Assembly (NCBI RefSeq): GCF_001824475.1
Contig: NZ_MHXN01000003.1
Coordinates: 230,798 to 294,797, forward strand
Direction: 5' to 3'
From: Phenylobacterium sp. RIFCSPHIGHO2_01_FULL_69_31
GTDB taxonomy: Bacteria > Pseudomonadota > Alphaproteobacteria > Caulobacterales > Caulobacteraceae
Length of the DNA stretch: 64,000 nt
Below, piece after piece: positions 1-9,085 of this stretch (the stretch's first letter is position 1; the number at the start of each line of letters is the position of its first letter). The notes below the pieces were generated by a model. The model saw nothing but the letters and a program-made list of their open reading frames with translations, was not told the DNA's origin and made no database searches. Made by a program: the position numbers and the translations under genes.

Positions 1-65
1 TCCAGGTCGAAGCCACCTTTCCGGACGGCACCAAGCTGGTGACCGTCCACCACCCGATCCGCTGA
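1..65 (+). CDS. ureA: Urease gamma subunit, C-terminal end (partial)
   Basis: Only the last 20 codons and the TGA (63-65) are inside the window; the reading frame begins at base 3. The tail reads [20 protein letters not shown], the conserved end of the urease gamma chain. UreA is the smallest subunit of the cytoplasmic nickel enzyme that hydrolyses urea to ammonia and carbamate. It heads the operon continued by ureB, ureC, ureE, ureF and ureG. The accessory gene ureD, not seen here, may lie upstream. Confidence 0.9.
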   Translation, partial: QVEATFPDGTKLVTVHHPIR

Positions 66-74
66 GGAAACGCC

Positions 75-305
75 ATGCAACGCAAGACCTGGAACAGGAT
101 CATTCCCACCGTCGCCGCCCTGTCGGCTACGGTCGTCGCGGCCCTGCCCGCTTCCGCCCACGAAGGCCGCCACGAGCAGATGCAGACCCTGCAGGCGCTG
201 CGCCATCTCGTGTCCCAGCCGGACCACCAGATCGCGTTCGCCGCGCTCGTCGGCCTCGCCGCGGCCGCGGGCTGGGGCTGGCGCCGGGCGAAGGCGCGCA
301 AGTGA
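75..305 (+). CDS. Small signal-peptide/membrane protein inserted between ureA and ureB
   Basis: A 76-residue protein starting 9 bases after ureA, with GAGGAAA just upstream of its ATG. Residues about 5-28 look like a signal peptide ending PASA, followed by a short His-containing stretch (HEGRHEQ), a hydrophobic segment at about 53-67 and a basic tail (RRAKARK). It overlaps the GTG start of ureB by four bases, so it is probably translated with the urease subunits. I do not recognise a family. The position in a nickel-enzyme operon and the histidines after the cleavage site suggest a link to metal or urea handling at the membrane, which is inference only. Confidence 0.75.
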   Translation: MQRKTWNRIIPTVAALSATVVAALPASAHEGRHEQMQTLQALRHLVSQPDHQIAFAALVGLAAAAGWGWRRAKARK

Positions 306-606
306 TCCCGGGCGAGGTCATTCCGGCCGACGGCGAGATCGAGCTCAACGCCGGAGCCCCCGCTGTGACTCTGCGCGTGGCCAACACGGGCGACCGGCCG
401 ATCCAGGTGGGCAGCCACTACCACTTCTTCGAGACCAACCCGGCCCTCGCCTTCGATCGGGCCGCCGCCCGCGGCATGCGCCTGGACATCCCGGCGGGCA
501 CGGCCGTCCGTTTCGAGCCGGGCCAGGCGCGTGAGGTGACCCTCGTGCCGTTCGGCGGCGCGCGCGTCGTCTACGGCTTCCGGCAAGACGTCATGGGCGG
601 ACTCTG

Positions 607-607
<1 letters not shown>
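302..607 (+). CDS. ureB: Urease beta subunit
   Basis: The 101-residue length is typical of bacterial UreB. It opens with the hallmark MIPGEV and carries [14 protein letters not shown] and a PFGG...VYGF stretch near the end. The start is GTG at 302, overlapping the preceding small gene, and the stop region overlaps the ureC start at 607. UreB packs with UreA and UreC in the (alpha-beta-gamma) urease trimer and helps cover the active site. All operon signals point to coupled translation with ureC. Confidence 0.97.
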
Positions 608-2309
<1,702 letters not shown>

Positions 2310-2313
<4 letters not shown>

Positions 2314-2765
2314 CCACGATCACCGACATCCTGCCCGCCGGCGCCTGGACGGGAGATCCCACCGACCGGGTCACCCTGGACTACGACGGCCGCCATCGTC
2401 GGCGGATCGTGCTGACCGGGGCGTCCGGCGCCGAATACCTGCTGGACCTCGCCGAGGCGACGCACCTCAAGGATGGCGATGGGCTGCAGCTGCCGGGCGG
2501 CGGCGTGGTGGCTGTGGTGGCGCGGCCCGAACCGCTTCTGGAAATCACCGCCCATACGCCGGCCGAACTGATCCGCCTCGCCTGGCACATCGGCAACCGG
2601 CACCTCGCCGCCCAGGTCTTCGCCGACCGCATCCTGATCCGCCGCGACCACGTGATCGCCCACATGCTCCAGCACCAGGGCGCGCATGTCTGCGAGGTCA
2701 TGGCGCCGTTCGATCCCGAGGGCGGGGCCTATCATGACCATGGGGCCCACGATCATGCCCACTGA
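2310..2765 (+). CDS. ureE: Urease accessory protein UreE (nickel metallochaperone)
   Basis: The protein starts at TTG (2310), which overlaps the ureC stop TGA as TTGA, giving 151 residues, a normal UreE length. It has the two-domain UreE layout: an N-terminal peptide-binding domain and a C-terminal metal-binding domain with IGNRH and an HMLQHQGA stretch. It ends in a His/Asp-rich tail ([10 protein letters not shown]) typical of nickel storage. UreE delivers nickel to the UreD-UreF-UreG complex. No ATG is available near the family N-terminus, which supports the TTG start. Confidence 0.93.
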
Positions 2766-3411
2766 AGCGCGGCTGCTGCGCCTTCTCACCTGGCTGTCGC
2801 CGGCCTTTCCCGTCGGCGCGTTCGGCTTCTCGCACGGGCTGGAGACCGCAATCCGCGAGGGCGTCGTCAGCGACGTGCGCTCGCTCACCGGCTGGATCGC
2901 CGCCCTGCTGGAGAACGGCTCAGCCTGGACGGATGCGGTCCTGGCCAAGGCCGCCTGGACCGCCGTGACGGCCGAGGACCATGTCGCCCTCGACGAGATC
3001 GCCGAACTGGCCGAGGCGATGGCCCCCTCCCTGGAGCGTCGGCGCGAGACCATGGCCCAGGGCGAGGCCTTCCTGACCGCCGTGGCGGCCTGGAGCCCGC
3101 CGCCCATCATCCGCGCGCCCTATCCGGTCGCCCTCGGCGCCGCCGCGGGCGCGGCGTGCCTGCCCCTGGAGCCGGCCCTGATGGCCTGGTTGCACGCCTT
3201 CGCCGCCAACCTGGTGAGCGTGGCGGTCCGCGCCGTGCCGCTGGGCCAATCCGACGCCCTGCAGGTGATCGCCGCCCTGGAGCCCGTCATCATCCGGGCA
3301 GCGGCCCGCGCTGCGGAGTCCACCCTGGACGACCTCGGCTCGGCCACGCTCAATTCCGACATCGCCGCCATGCGGCACGAAACCCTGGACGGAAGGCTGT
3401 TCGGCTCATGA
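2755..3411 (+). CDS. ureF: Urease accessory protein UreF
   Basis: UreF is recognised by [20 protein letters not shown] near the N-terminus and a helical body ending with [16 protein letters not shown], characteristic of the family C-terminus. I place the start at ATG 2755 (MPTEARLL), giving 218 residues; in-frame ATGs at 2734 and 2740 are alternatives. It overlaps ureE by 11 bases and its stop overlaps the ureG start (ATGA). UreF joins UreD and UreG in the GTP-dependent nickel insertion complex. Confidence 0.94.
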   Translation: MPTEARLLRLLTWLSPAFPVGAFGFSHGLETAIREGVVSDVRSLTGWIAALLENGSAWTDAVLAKAAWTAVTAEDHVALDEIAELAEAMAPSLERRRETMAQGEAFLTAVAAWSPPPIIRAPYPVALGAAAGAACLPLEPALMAWLHAFAANLVSVAVRAVPLGQSDALQVIAALEPVIIRAAARAAESTLDDLGSATLNSDIAAMRHETLDGRLFGS

Positions 3412-4031
3412 GCAACGGCCCCCTGCGCGTCGGCATCGGCGGCCCGGTCGGCTCAGGCAAGACGACCTTGACCGAGAAGCTGTGCAAGGCGATGCGCGAC
3501 CGCTGGTCCATCGCGGTGGTCACCAACGACATCTACACCCAGGAGGACGCCCAAATCCTCACCCGCCTCCAGGCCCTGCCGGAGGATCGGATCCTCGGGG
3601 TGGAGACCGGCGGCTGCCCGCACACGGCGATCCGCGAGGACGCCTCGCTGAACCTGGCGGCCATCGCGGATCTGAACCGCCGTCATCCGGACCTGGACGT
3701 GATCTTCATCGAGAGCGGCGGCGACAACCTGGCCGCCACCTTCAGCCCCGATCTCGCGGACCTCACCCTCTACGTCGTCAGCGTCTGCCAGGGCGAGAAG
3801 ATCCCCCGCAAGGGCGGCCCGGCCATCACCCGCTCCGACCTTCTGATCATCAACAAGACAGACCTGGCCCCGCACGTCGGCGCGGACCTCTTGGTCATGG
3901 ACCGCGACGCCCGCGCGGCCCGCGGCGAGCGGCCCTATGTGTTCACCGACCTGACCCGCCTTCTGGGGGTCGACGACGTCATAGCCTTCCTCGCCAAGGC
4001 CGGGGGGCTGCCGGTCGCCAAGGCGGCCTGA
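3408..4031 (+). CDS. ureG: Urease accessory GTPase UreG
   Basis: A 207-residue SIMIBI GTPase. The P-loop [11 protein letters not shown] lies at residues 11-21, followed by [11 protein letters not shown], the nickel-binding [10 protein letters not shown], the switch motif ESGGDNL and the guanine-specificity motif NKTD. It couples GTP hydrolysis to nickel delivery into UreC. It is the last urease gene on this strand. The following 50 bases contain only a weak small hairpin (4066-4081). Confidence 0.97.
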   Translation: MSNGPLRVGIGGPVGSGKTTLTEKLCKAMRDRWSIAVVTNDIYTQEDAQILTRLQALPEDRILGVETGGCPHTAIREDASLNLAAIADLNRRHPDLDVIFIESGGDNLAATFSPDLADLTLYVVSVCQGEKIPRKGGPAITRSDLLIINKTDLAPHVGADLLVMDRDARAARGERPYVFTDLTRLLGVDDVIAFLAKAGGLPVAKAA

Positions 4032-4083
4032 CGAGAAGCGCTGCTGCCAGGAAGCTGTCAGCAGGCCTGCGCGAAAGCAGGTC

Positions 4084-4833
4084 ATGACCGACCCCCTGCC
4101 CAACCGCCGCACCTTGCTCGCCGCCGGCGCGGCCCTGGCCGCCACGCCGTCGAGAGCCGCAGCCGACGATCACGTCGTCGAATTGCGCCAGTACACCTGC
4201 CACCGGGGCGGGCGGGATCGCCTGATCCAGCTTTTCGAGCGCGAGTTCGTCGCACCGCAGGACGCGCTGGGTGCGCATGTGCTCGGGACCTTCCGCGACC
4301 GGGACGACCCCGACCGCTTCGTCTGGCTCCGCGGCTTCGAGGATTATGCGGCGCGGCCGGAAGCCCTGACGACCTTCTACCGCGGCCCCGTCTGGAAGGC
4401 CCATCGCGAGGCGGCCAACGCCACCATGCTGGATTCCGACAACGTGCTGTTGCTCAAGCCGGTGGACCCGTGGCGCAGGTTGCGGTCCGCCCTGCCGGGC
4501 GAAATCCTGGTCTACATCCACTATCTCGACGACGCCCTGGTCGCGCCTTTCGCGGCCTTCTTCGCGGGGACGATGCGGCCGCAGATCGAGGCGGATGGCG
4601 GGGAGATCCTGGGAACCTTCGTCAGCGAGACGCGCGCCAACAACTTCCCGCCTCTGCCGGTGCGCGAGCGCGACCGGGTCTTCGTCTGGGCGGCGTATTC
4701 GAGGGGCGGTGAAGCCGCTTTTCTGGCCCGCCGCCACGCGCGGACAGGCTGGCGCGAAACGGCGGGCGAGGCGTTGCTCCCGGCGCTGATGCGCAAGCCG
4801 GAACGGCTGCGGCTTGCCGCGACGCCCGGCTAG
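4084..4833 (+). CDS. NIPSNAP-family protein with twin-arginine-like signal
   Basis: A 249-residue protein. The N-terminus NRRTLLAAGAALAATPSRAAA looks like a Tat or Sec export signal. The mature part begins VVELRQYTCHRGGRDRLIQLF, the start of a NIPSNAP (dimeric alpha-beta barrel) domain, and a second similar half follows from about residue 140. The biochemical role of bacterial NIPSNAPs is not settled. It lies 52 bases after ureG and its stop codon overlaps the convergent allantoicase stop (CTAG), so it is embedded in the purine island. Its function here is unknown. Confidence 0.8.
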   Translation: MTDPLPNRRTLLAAGAALAATPSRAAADDHVVELRQYTCHRGGRDRLIQLFEREFVAPQDALGAHVLGTFRDRDDPDRFVWLRGFEDYAARPEALTTFYRGPVWKAHREAANATMLDSDNVLLLKPVDPWRRLRSALPGEILVYIHYLDDALVAPFAAFFAGTMRPQIEADGGEILGTFVSETRANNFPPLPVRERDRVFVWAAYSRGGEAAFLARRHARTGWRETAGEALLPALMRKPERLRLAATPG

Positions 4834-5819
4834 CGAGCCACGGTCCCCATCAGCCGCAGCCGGCTGACGCCCCCGTCGGGATAGATGTTGAGCCGGACGA
4901 ACCGGATCGGCCCGAGGTCGGCCACCTCGTCCCGGAAGGTGTGGATGTGGTCGGGCTGCAGCTTCACCTCCGGCAACAGCACGGGCCAGCTCTCGGCCTG
5001 GGCGGCCAACTCGTGCGGCGCGCCGTGGGCCCGGGCGGTGGCCTGGATGGAGCAGCGGTCGGGATAGTTGCCCTTGAAGTGCGCCGTATCGACGATGACC
5101 TCGCCGACCCGGCCGAAGGTCCCGAGTTCCAGGATCGCCCAGTCGTGGCCCGGCTCGCGTCGCCGGCGCGTCTCCCACCCATCGCCCATGTCCACGCCGC
5201 GGCCGGGCGCGGTCATGTTCTCGACCCGGCCGAAATGTTCGTCGTTGGCAACGATCCCGCGGCCGCCCCAGGCCATGGCCATCAGGTCGATGACGTCGCC
5301 GTCCGCGACCTTGCTCCAGTCGGGATCCACGCGGCCCCAGACCCGCAGCCGCGCGACCCCGCCGTCCGGATAGATGTGCAGCCGCACATGGGTGGCGGAG
5401 GTGGCGTGCTCCACCGGGAACCAGGCGCGGTCGTTCCCCTTCAGCTCCAGCCGCCCCGTCGCCTTGACCCAGCCGGCGTCGTCGCCGGGGATCGTCTCGT
5501 CCGAGACGCACAGCTCGACCTCCGCGCCGGGCGGGTAGTTGCCGGTGAAGTGGCGCGTGTCGATCTCGAAGCCCGCGACGATGCCGGGCCCGCCCAGCTT
5601 GATCACGCACCAGTCGTGGCCGGGCACGCGCTTGCGGCGGCTCTCCCAGCCATCCATCCATTTGCCGTTCTCGTCGTACTTGCCGGGGATGAACACCGGC
5701 TCGGTCGGCGCGATCAGCCGCGACTTGTCGGCGAAGAAGTCGTCCGTGGCGTAGACCACCTCCGAGCCCAGGCGGGGCTGGGCGAGATCCACGAACTGGC
5801 GGCGAAGGTCATCGAACAT
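4830..5819 (-). CDS. alc: Allantoicase
   Basis: A 329-residue enzyme made of two homologous jelly-roll halves. Each half carries GHDW, a TxHFxGNYP motif (TRHFTGNYPPG and TAHFKGNYPDR) and RLxIYPDGGVxRLR, exactly the duplicated pattern of allantoicase. It hydrolyses allantoate to ureidoglycolate plus urea, feeding urease. The start MFDDLRRQFVDL (5819) follows uraD by 11 bases. It is the last gene of the leftward puuE-uraD-alc operon. Confidence 0.95.
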   Translation of the reverse strand: MFDDLRRQFVDLAQPRLGSEVVYATDDFFADKSRLIAPTEPVFIPGKYDENGKWMDGWESRRKRVPGHDWCVIKLGGPGIVAGFEIDTRHFTGNYPPGAEVELCVSDETIPGDDAGWVKATGRLELKGNDRAWFPVEHATSATHVRLHIYPDGGVARLRVWGRVDPDWSKVADGDVIDLMAMAWGGRGIVANDEHFGRVENMTAPGRGVDMGDGWETRRRREPGHDWAILELGTFGRVGEVIVDTAHFKGNYPDRCSIQATARAHGAPHELAAQAESWPVLLPEVKLQPDHIHTFRDEVADLGPIRFVRLNIYPDGGVSRLRLMGTVAR

Positions 5820-5830
5820 GGGCTTGGTCT

Positions 5831-6295
5831 CTAGATCAGGTCGGCGAGGCGGAAGCCGGCGATCCGGTGGATCTGGGCGATAGCCGTCTCGAACTCGGTT
5901 TCCGGGTCGTTGGCGAGGCGGCTCTCGAACGCCGCCAGGATATCGCCGCGCGTCGCCCCCTTCACCGCGAAGATGAAGGGGAAACCGAAGCGGGCGTTGT
6001 AGGCGGCGTTCAGACGCTGGAACGCCTCGAACTCCTCCGGGCTGCACTGGTCGAGCCCGGCGCCCGCCTGCTCCTTGACCGAGGCGTCGGCCATCTTCGT
6101 GCGGCTGGCCAGTTCCGGGTGGGCGCGGATCAGGGCCAGCTTCCGTTCCCGCGGGGCGGCGTCGACCACCGCCGCCATGGCCTTCGCCAGGCTTTCGCGA
6201 TCGGCCGGCGGATCCGGCCACACGCCCTCCGCCACCCAGGGCGAGGCCTCGTAGACCGGCCCGAACCGGGCGACGAAATCCTCCTTAGCGCCCAT
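5831..6295 (-). CDS. uraD: OHCU decarboxylase
   Basis: A 154-residue protein with the family signatures RAHPELAS (catalytic His), EQAGAGLD and FGFPFIFAVKG. It decarboxylates 2-oxo-4-hydroxy-4-carboxy-5-ureidoimidazoline to S-allantoin, the third step after urate oxidation. The start overlaps the end of puuE by 11 bases, indicating translational coupling. It acts between UraH (divergent operon) and PuuE. Confidence 0.95.
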   Translation of the reverse strand: MGAKEDFVARFGPVYEASPWVAEGVWPDPPADRESLAKAMAAVVDAAPRERKLALIRAHPELASRTKMADASVKEQAGAGLDQCSPEEFEAFQRLNAAYNARFGFPFIFAVKGATRGDILAAFESRLANDPETEFETAIAQIHRIAGFRLADLI

Positions 6296-7196
6296 GCGGA
6301 TGCCGCTCCCGCCAGTGCCTGGCGATCTCTACCCGCCGGCAGAACCAGACGTCCTGGTGACCCAGGGCATAGCGGATGAACCGCTCCAGCCCAGCCATCT
6401 TCCCCGGCCGCCCGACGATGCGGCAGTGCAGCCCGATGGACAGCATCTTGGGCCGCTCCTCGCCCTCGGCGTAGAGCACGTCGAAGGCGTCCTTCAGGTA
6501 GGAATAGAATTGCTCGCCGGTGTTCAGGCCCGTCCCCGAGAAGCGCATGTCGTTGGCCTCCAGGGTGTACGGCACGATCAGGTGCGGACGCCGCCCCACC
6601 TCCGTCCAGAACGGCAGGTCGTCGGAATAGTCGTCGGCGTCGTAGAGGAACCCGCCCTCGGACGCGACCAGCGCCCGCGTATTGGGGCTGGTCCGGCCGG
6701 TGTACCAGCCCAGCGGCCGCTCGCCCGTCAGCCGCTTGTGGATGTCGATGGCGCGGAACAGGTGCTCGCGCTCCACCCGCTCGGGCACGTCCTGGTAGTT
6801 GATCCAGCGCCACCCGTGGCTGGCTATCTCGTGGCCGGCCTCCAGCATGGCCTCGACCACGGCGGGGTTGCGCTCCATGGCCATGGCCACGCCCAACACC
6901 GTCACCGGCGTCTTGTACCGGTCGAACAGCCGCAGCAGCCGCCAGACCCCGGCCCGGCTGCCGTACTCGTAGATCTGCTCCATGCTCATGTGCCGCGCGC
7001 CCGGGATGGCGGGCGGATTGATCATGTCGGAAAGGAAGGCCTCGGACGCTGGATCCCCGTGCAGGATGCAGTTCTCGCCGCCCTCCTCGTAGTTCAGCAC
7101 CATCTGGATCGCGATGCGCGCCCCGCCCGGCCAGTCGGCGTGCGGCGGGTCCTTGCCGTAGCCGATAAGGTCGCGCGGATAACTGGGCTCGGGCAT
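6285..7196 (-). CDS. puuE: Allantoinase PuuE (polysaccharide-deacetylase fold)
   Basis: A 303-residue protein of the cofactor-independent allantoinase family rather than the amidohydrolase AllB type. It opens MPEPSYPRDLIGYGKDPPHA, contains QMVLNYEEGGE and the NodB-fold motifs GHEIASHGWRW and GWYTGRTSPNT. It opens the hydantoin ring of allantoin to allantoate. It is the first gene of the leftward operon puuE-uraD-alc, divergent from uraH-xdhABC, with about 110 bases between the starts. Confidence 0.94.
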   Translation of the reverse strand: MPEPSYPRDLIGYGKDPPHADWPGGARIAIQMVLNYEEGGENCILHGDPASEAFLSDMINPPAIPGARHMSMEQIYEYGSRAGVWRLLRLFDRYKTPVTVLGVAMAMERNPAVVEAMLEAGHEIASHGWRWINYQDVPERVEREHLFRAIDIHKRLTGERPLGWYTGRTSPNTRALVASEGGFLYDADDYSDDLPFWTEVGRRPHLIVPYTLEANDMRFSGTGLNTGEQFYSYLKDAFDVLYAEGEERPKMLSIGLHCRIVGRPGKMAGLERFIRYALGHQDVWFCRRVEIARHWRERHPHGR

Positions 7197-7229
7197 GACT
7201 GACCGCTTAGCAGGCTTCGCAGGGGCCGC

Positions 7230-7265
7230 ACCGTCGCAATCCTGCGCCACGGTTGCAATTCCTGG
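7230..7265. promoter_or_regulatory. Imperfect direct repeat between divergent puuE and uraH
   Basis: Two similar sequences, CCGTCGCAATCCTG (7231-7244) and CGGTTGCAATTCCTG (7250-7264), lie about one and a half to two helical turns apart. They are in the only intergenic region separating the two purine-degradation operons. Tandem sites here could bind a regulator controlling both directions. No regulator gene is nearby, so this is a weak proposal. Confidence 0.3.
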
Positions 7266-7307
7266 CCTCAGGGCGGATTCTGGGCGGCTGGATTTTCGGA
7301 GTCTTCC

Positions 7308-7649
7308 TTGAGCGGCCTCACCACCCACGTCCTCGACACCATGCACGGCCGCCCGGCGGCGGGCGTCGGTCTGCGTCTGTCTCGGGGCGGGCTGGCGCTG
7401 GCGTCGGTGGTGACGAATTCCGACGGGCGCGTGGACCAGCCGCTTCTCGCCGGGGAGGCGCTAACGCCCGGCGCCTATCGGCTTGAGTTCGACGTCGGTG
7501 AGTATTTCCGGAGTCTCGGCGTCGCCCTTCCGCGGCCGGCGTTCCTGGAGACCGTGGTCATCGACTTCGGCGTCTCCGAGGCGGGCGCCCACTACCACGT
7601 CCCCCTGCTGGTCAGCCCCTTCGCCTACTCCACCTATCGGGGTAGCTGA
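7308..7649 (+). CDS. uraH: 5-hydroxyisourate hydrolase
   Basis: A 113-residue transthyretin-related protein. It has the three catalytic signatures of the family: THVLDTMHGRPA at the N-terminus, HYHVPLLVSP, and the C-terminal tetrapeptide YRGS. It hydrolyses 5-hydroxyisourate, the PuuD product, to OHCU. The start is TTG at 7308; the N-terminus MSGLTTHVLD fits the family and no ATG is suitably placed. It heads the rightward operon and ends two bases before xdhA. Confidence 0.95.
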   Translation: MSGLTTHVLDTMHGRPAAGVGLRLSRGGLALASVVTNSDGRVDQPLLAGEALTPGAYRLEFDVGEYFRSLGVALPRPAFLETVVIDFGVSEAGAHYHVPLLVSPFAYSTYRGS

Positions 7650-7651
7650 CC

Positions 7652-9085
7652 ATGGGCCGCCCGATCCGATTCCTGCTGGACGGCGAGGTGCGCGAGCTGC
7701 CCGCCGACACCGACCCGACCCTGACCGTCCTGAACCTCCTGCGCTACCACCTGCGCCGGACGGGCACGAAAGAAGGCTGCGCCGAGGGCGACTGCGGCGC
7801 CTGCACCGTGGTGCTGGGCGAGCTCACCGAGGACCGGGTCCGCTTCCGCGCCGTGAACGCCTGCATCCTCTTCGCGCCCATGCTGGATGGGCGTGCGCTG
7901 TTCACGGTGGAGAGCCTGGGCCGCGAGGGCGCGCTGCATCCCGTGCAGCAGGCCCTGGTGGACCACCACGGCAGCCAGTGCGGCTTCTGCACTCCGGGGT
8001 TCGTCATGAGCCTCTACGCCGTGCAGCGCGAGGGCGCGCCGACGGACACCGCCAGCCTGAAGGATGCCCTCGCAGGCAACCTCTGCCGCTGCACCGGCTA
8101 CGGCCCGATCCTGGCTGCGGGGCAGGCCATGGGCGAGGCGCCGGCCACGGACATCGCCACGGCTCTCGAGGCCATCCAGCCGACTGAGGGGCTCGCGCTT
8201 GAGTACAAGGGCCGGCGGTACTTCGCGCCGCGTTCGGCCGACGAACTTGCGGCCGTGCTCGCGGCTCATCCCGAGGCCACGATCCTCGCCGGCGGCACCG
8301 ACGTCGGCCTGTGGGTGACCAAGCAGCAGCGCGTCCTGCCGACCCTCGTCTCGTTGAACGACGCTGCCGACCTCAAAGGGGTCGAAGACCTTGGCGACGC
8401 CATCCGGATCGGCGCCGCCGTCCGCTACGTCGACGCCCAACCTGCGCTGACAGCGCTCCATCCCGCGTTCGGCGACCTCATGCGCCGGCTGGGCGGGCTG
8501 CAGGTTCGCAATCTCGGCACCGTCTGCGGCAACATCGCCAATGGATCGCCCATCGGTGACATGCCGCCGGCGCTGATCGCGGCGGGCGCCACGCTGGTCC
8601 TGCGGCAGGGGGACGCGCGGCGCGAGTTGCCGCTGGAAGCCTTCTTCCTGGCCTACGGCAAGCAGGACCGCCGGCCCGGCGAGTTCGTCGAGGCGGTGAT
8701 CGTCCCGAAGATTGGCAGGGGTCGGATTTTCAAGATCGCCAAGCTTTCCAAGCGCTTCGACCAGGATATTTCGGCGGTGTGCCTGGGCCTGTCCGTCGGC
8801 GTCGAAGCCGGCCAGGTGACCGACGCCCGCATCGCCTTCGGCGGCATGGCGGCGACGCCGAAGCGTGCGGCGGCGTGCGAAGCGGCGCTGGTCGGCAGGC
8901 CCTGGACCCGCGAGACCGTGGAGGCCGCCGCCGCCGCCCTCGCGGAGGATTTCACGCCGATCAGCGACATGCGCGCCTCGGCCGGCTACCGACTGGACGC
9001 CGCGCAGAACATGGTCCGCCGCGCCTTCCTGGAGAGCGCCGGCGCATCGCGCGTCCCCGACGCCGAGGCGGTGGCGTATGGCTGA
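7652..9085 (+). CDS. xdhA: Xanthine dehydrogenase small subunit (2Fe-2S/FAD)
   Basis: A 477-residue subunit. The plant-type ferredoxin domain has cysteines in EGCAEGDCGAC and VNACI. A second [2Fe-2S] domain follows with CGFCTPGF and GNLCRCTGY. The FAD-binding domain starts at about residue 190 with ILAGGTDVGLWV and includes GNIANGSPIGD. It passes electrons from the molybdenum centre in XdhB to NAD+. It overlaps xdhB by eight bases. Confidence 0.96.
   Translation: MGRPIRFLLDGEVRELPADTDPTLTVLNLLRYHLRRTGTKEGCAEGDCGACTVVLGELTEDRVRFRAVNACILFAPMLDGRALFTVESLGREGALHPVQQALVDHHGSQCGFCTPGFVMSLYAVQREGAPTDTASLKDALAGNLCRCTGYGPILAAGQAMGEAPATDIATALEAIQPTEGLALEYKGRRYFAPRSADELAAVLAAHPEATILAGGTDVGLWVTKQQRVLPTLVSLNDAADLKGVEDLGDAIRIGAAVRYVDAQPALTALHPAFGDLMRRLGGLQVRNLGTVCGNIANGSPIGDMPPALIAAGATLVLRQGDARRELPLEAFFLAYGKQDRRPGEFVEAVIVPKIGRGRIFKIAKLSKRFDQDISAVCLGLSVGVEAGQVTDARIAFGGMAATPKRAAACEAALVGRPWTRETVEAAAAALAEDFTPISDMRASAGYRLDAAQNMVRRAFLESAGASRVPDAEAVAYG

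Noticed and set aside
2686..2754. Longer UreF N-terminus beginning at 2686
   Set aside because: The extra residues lie fully inside ureE and do not resemble UreF; ATG 2755 fits the family.
4066..4081. Terminator after ureG (CCTGC GCGAAA GCAGG)
   Set aside because: The stem is only five bases, has no T-run and overlaps the ribosome-binding region of the next gene.
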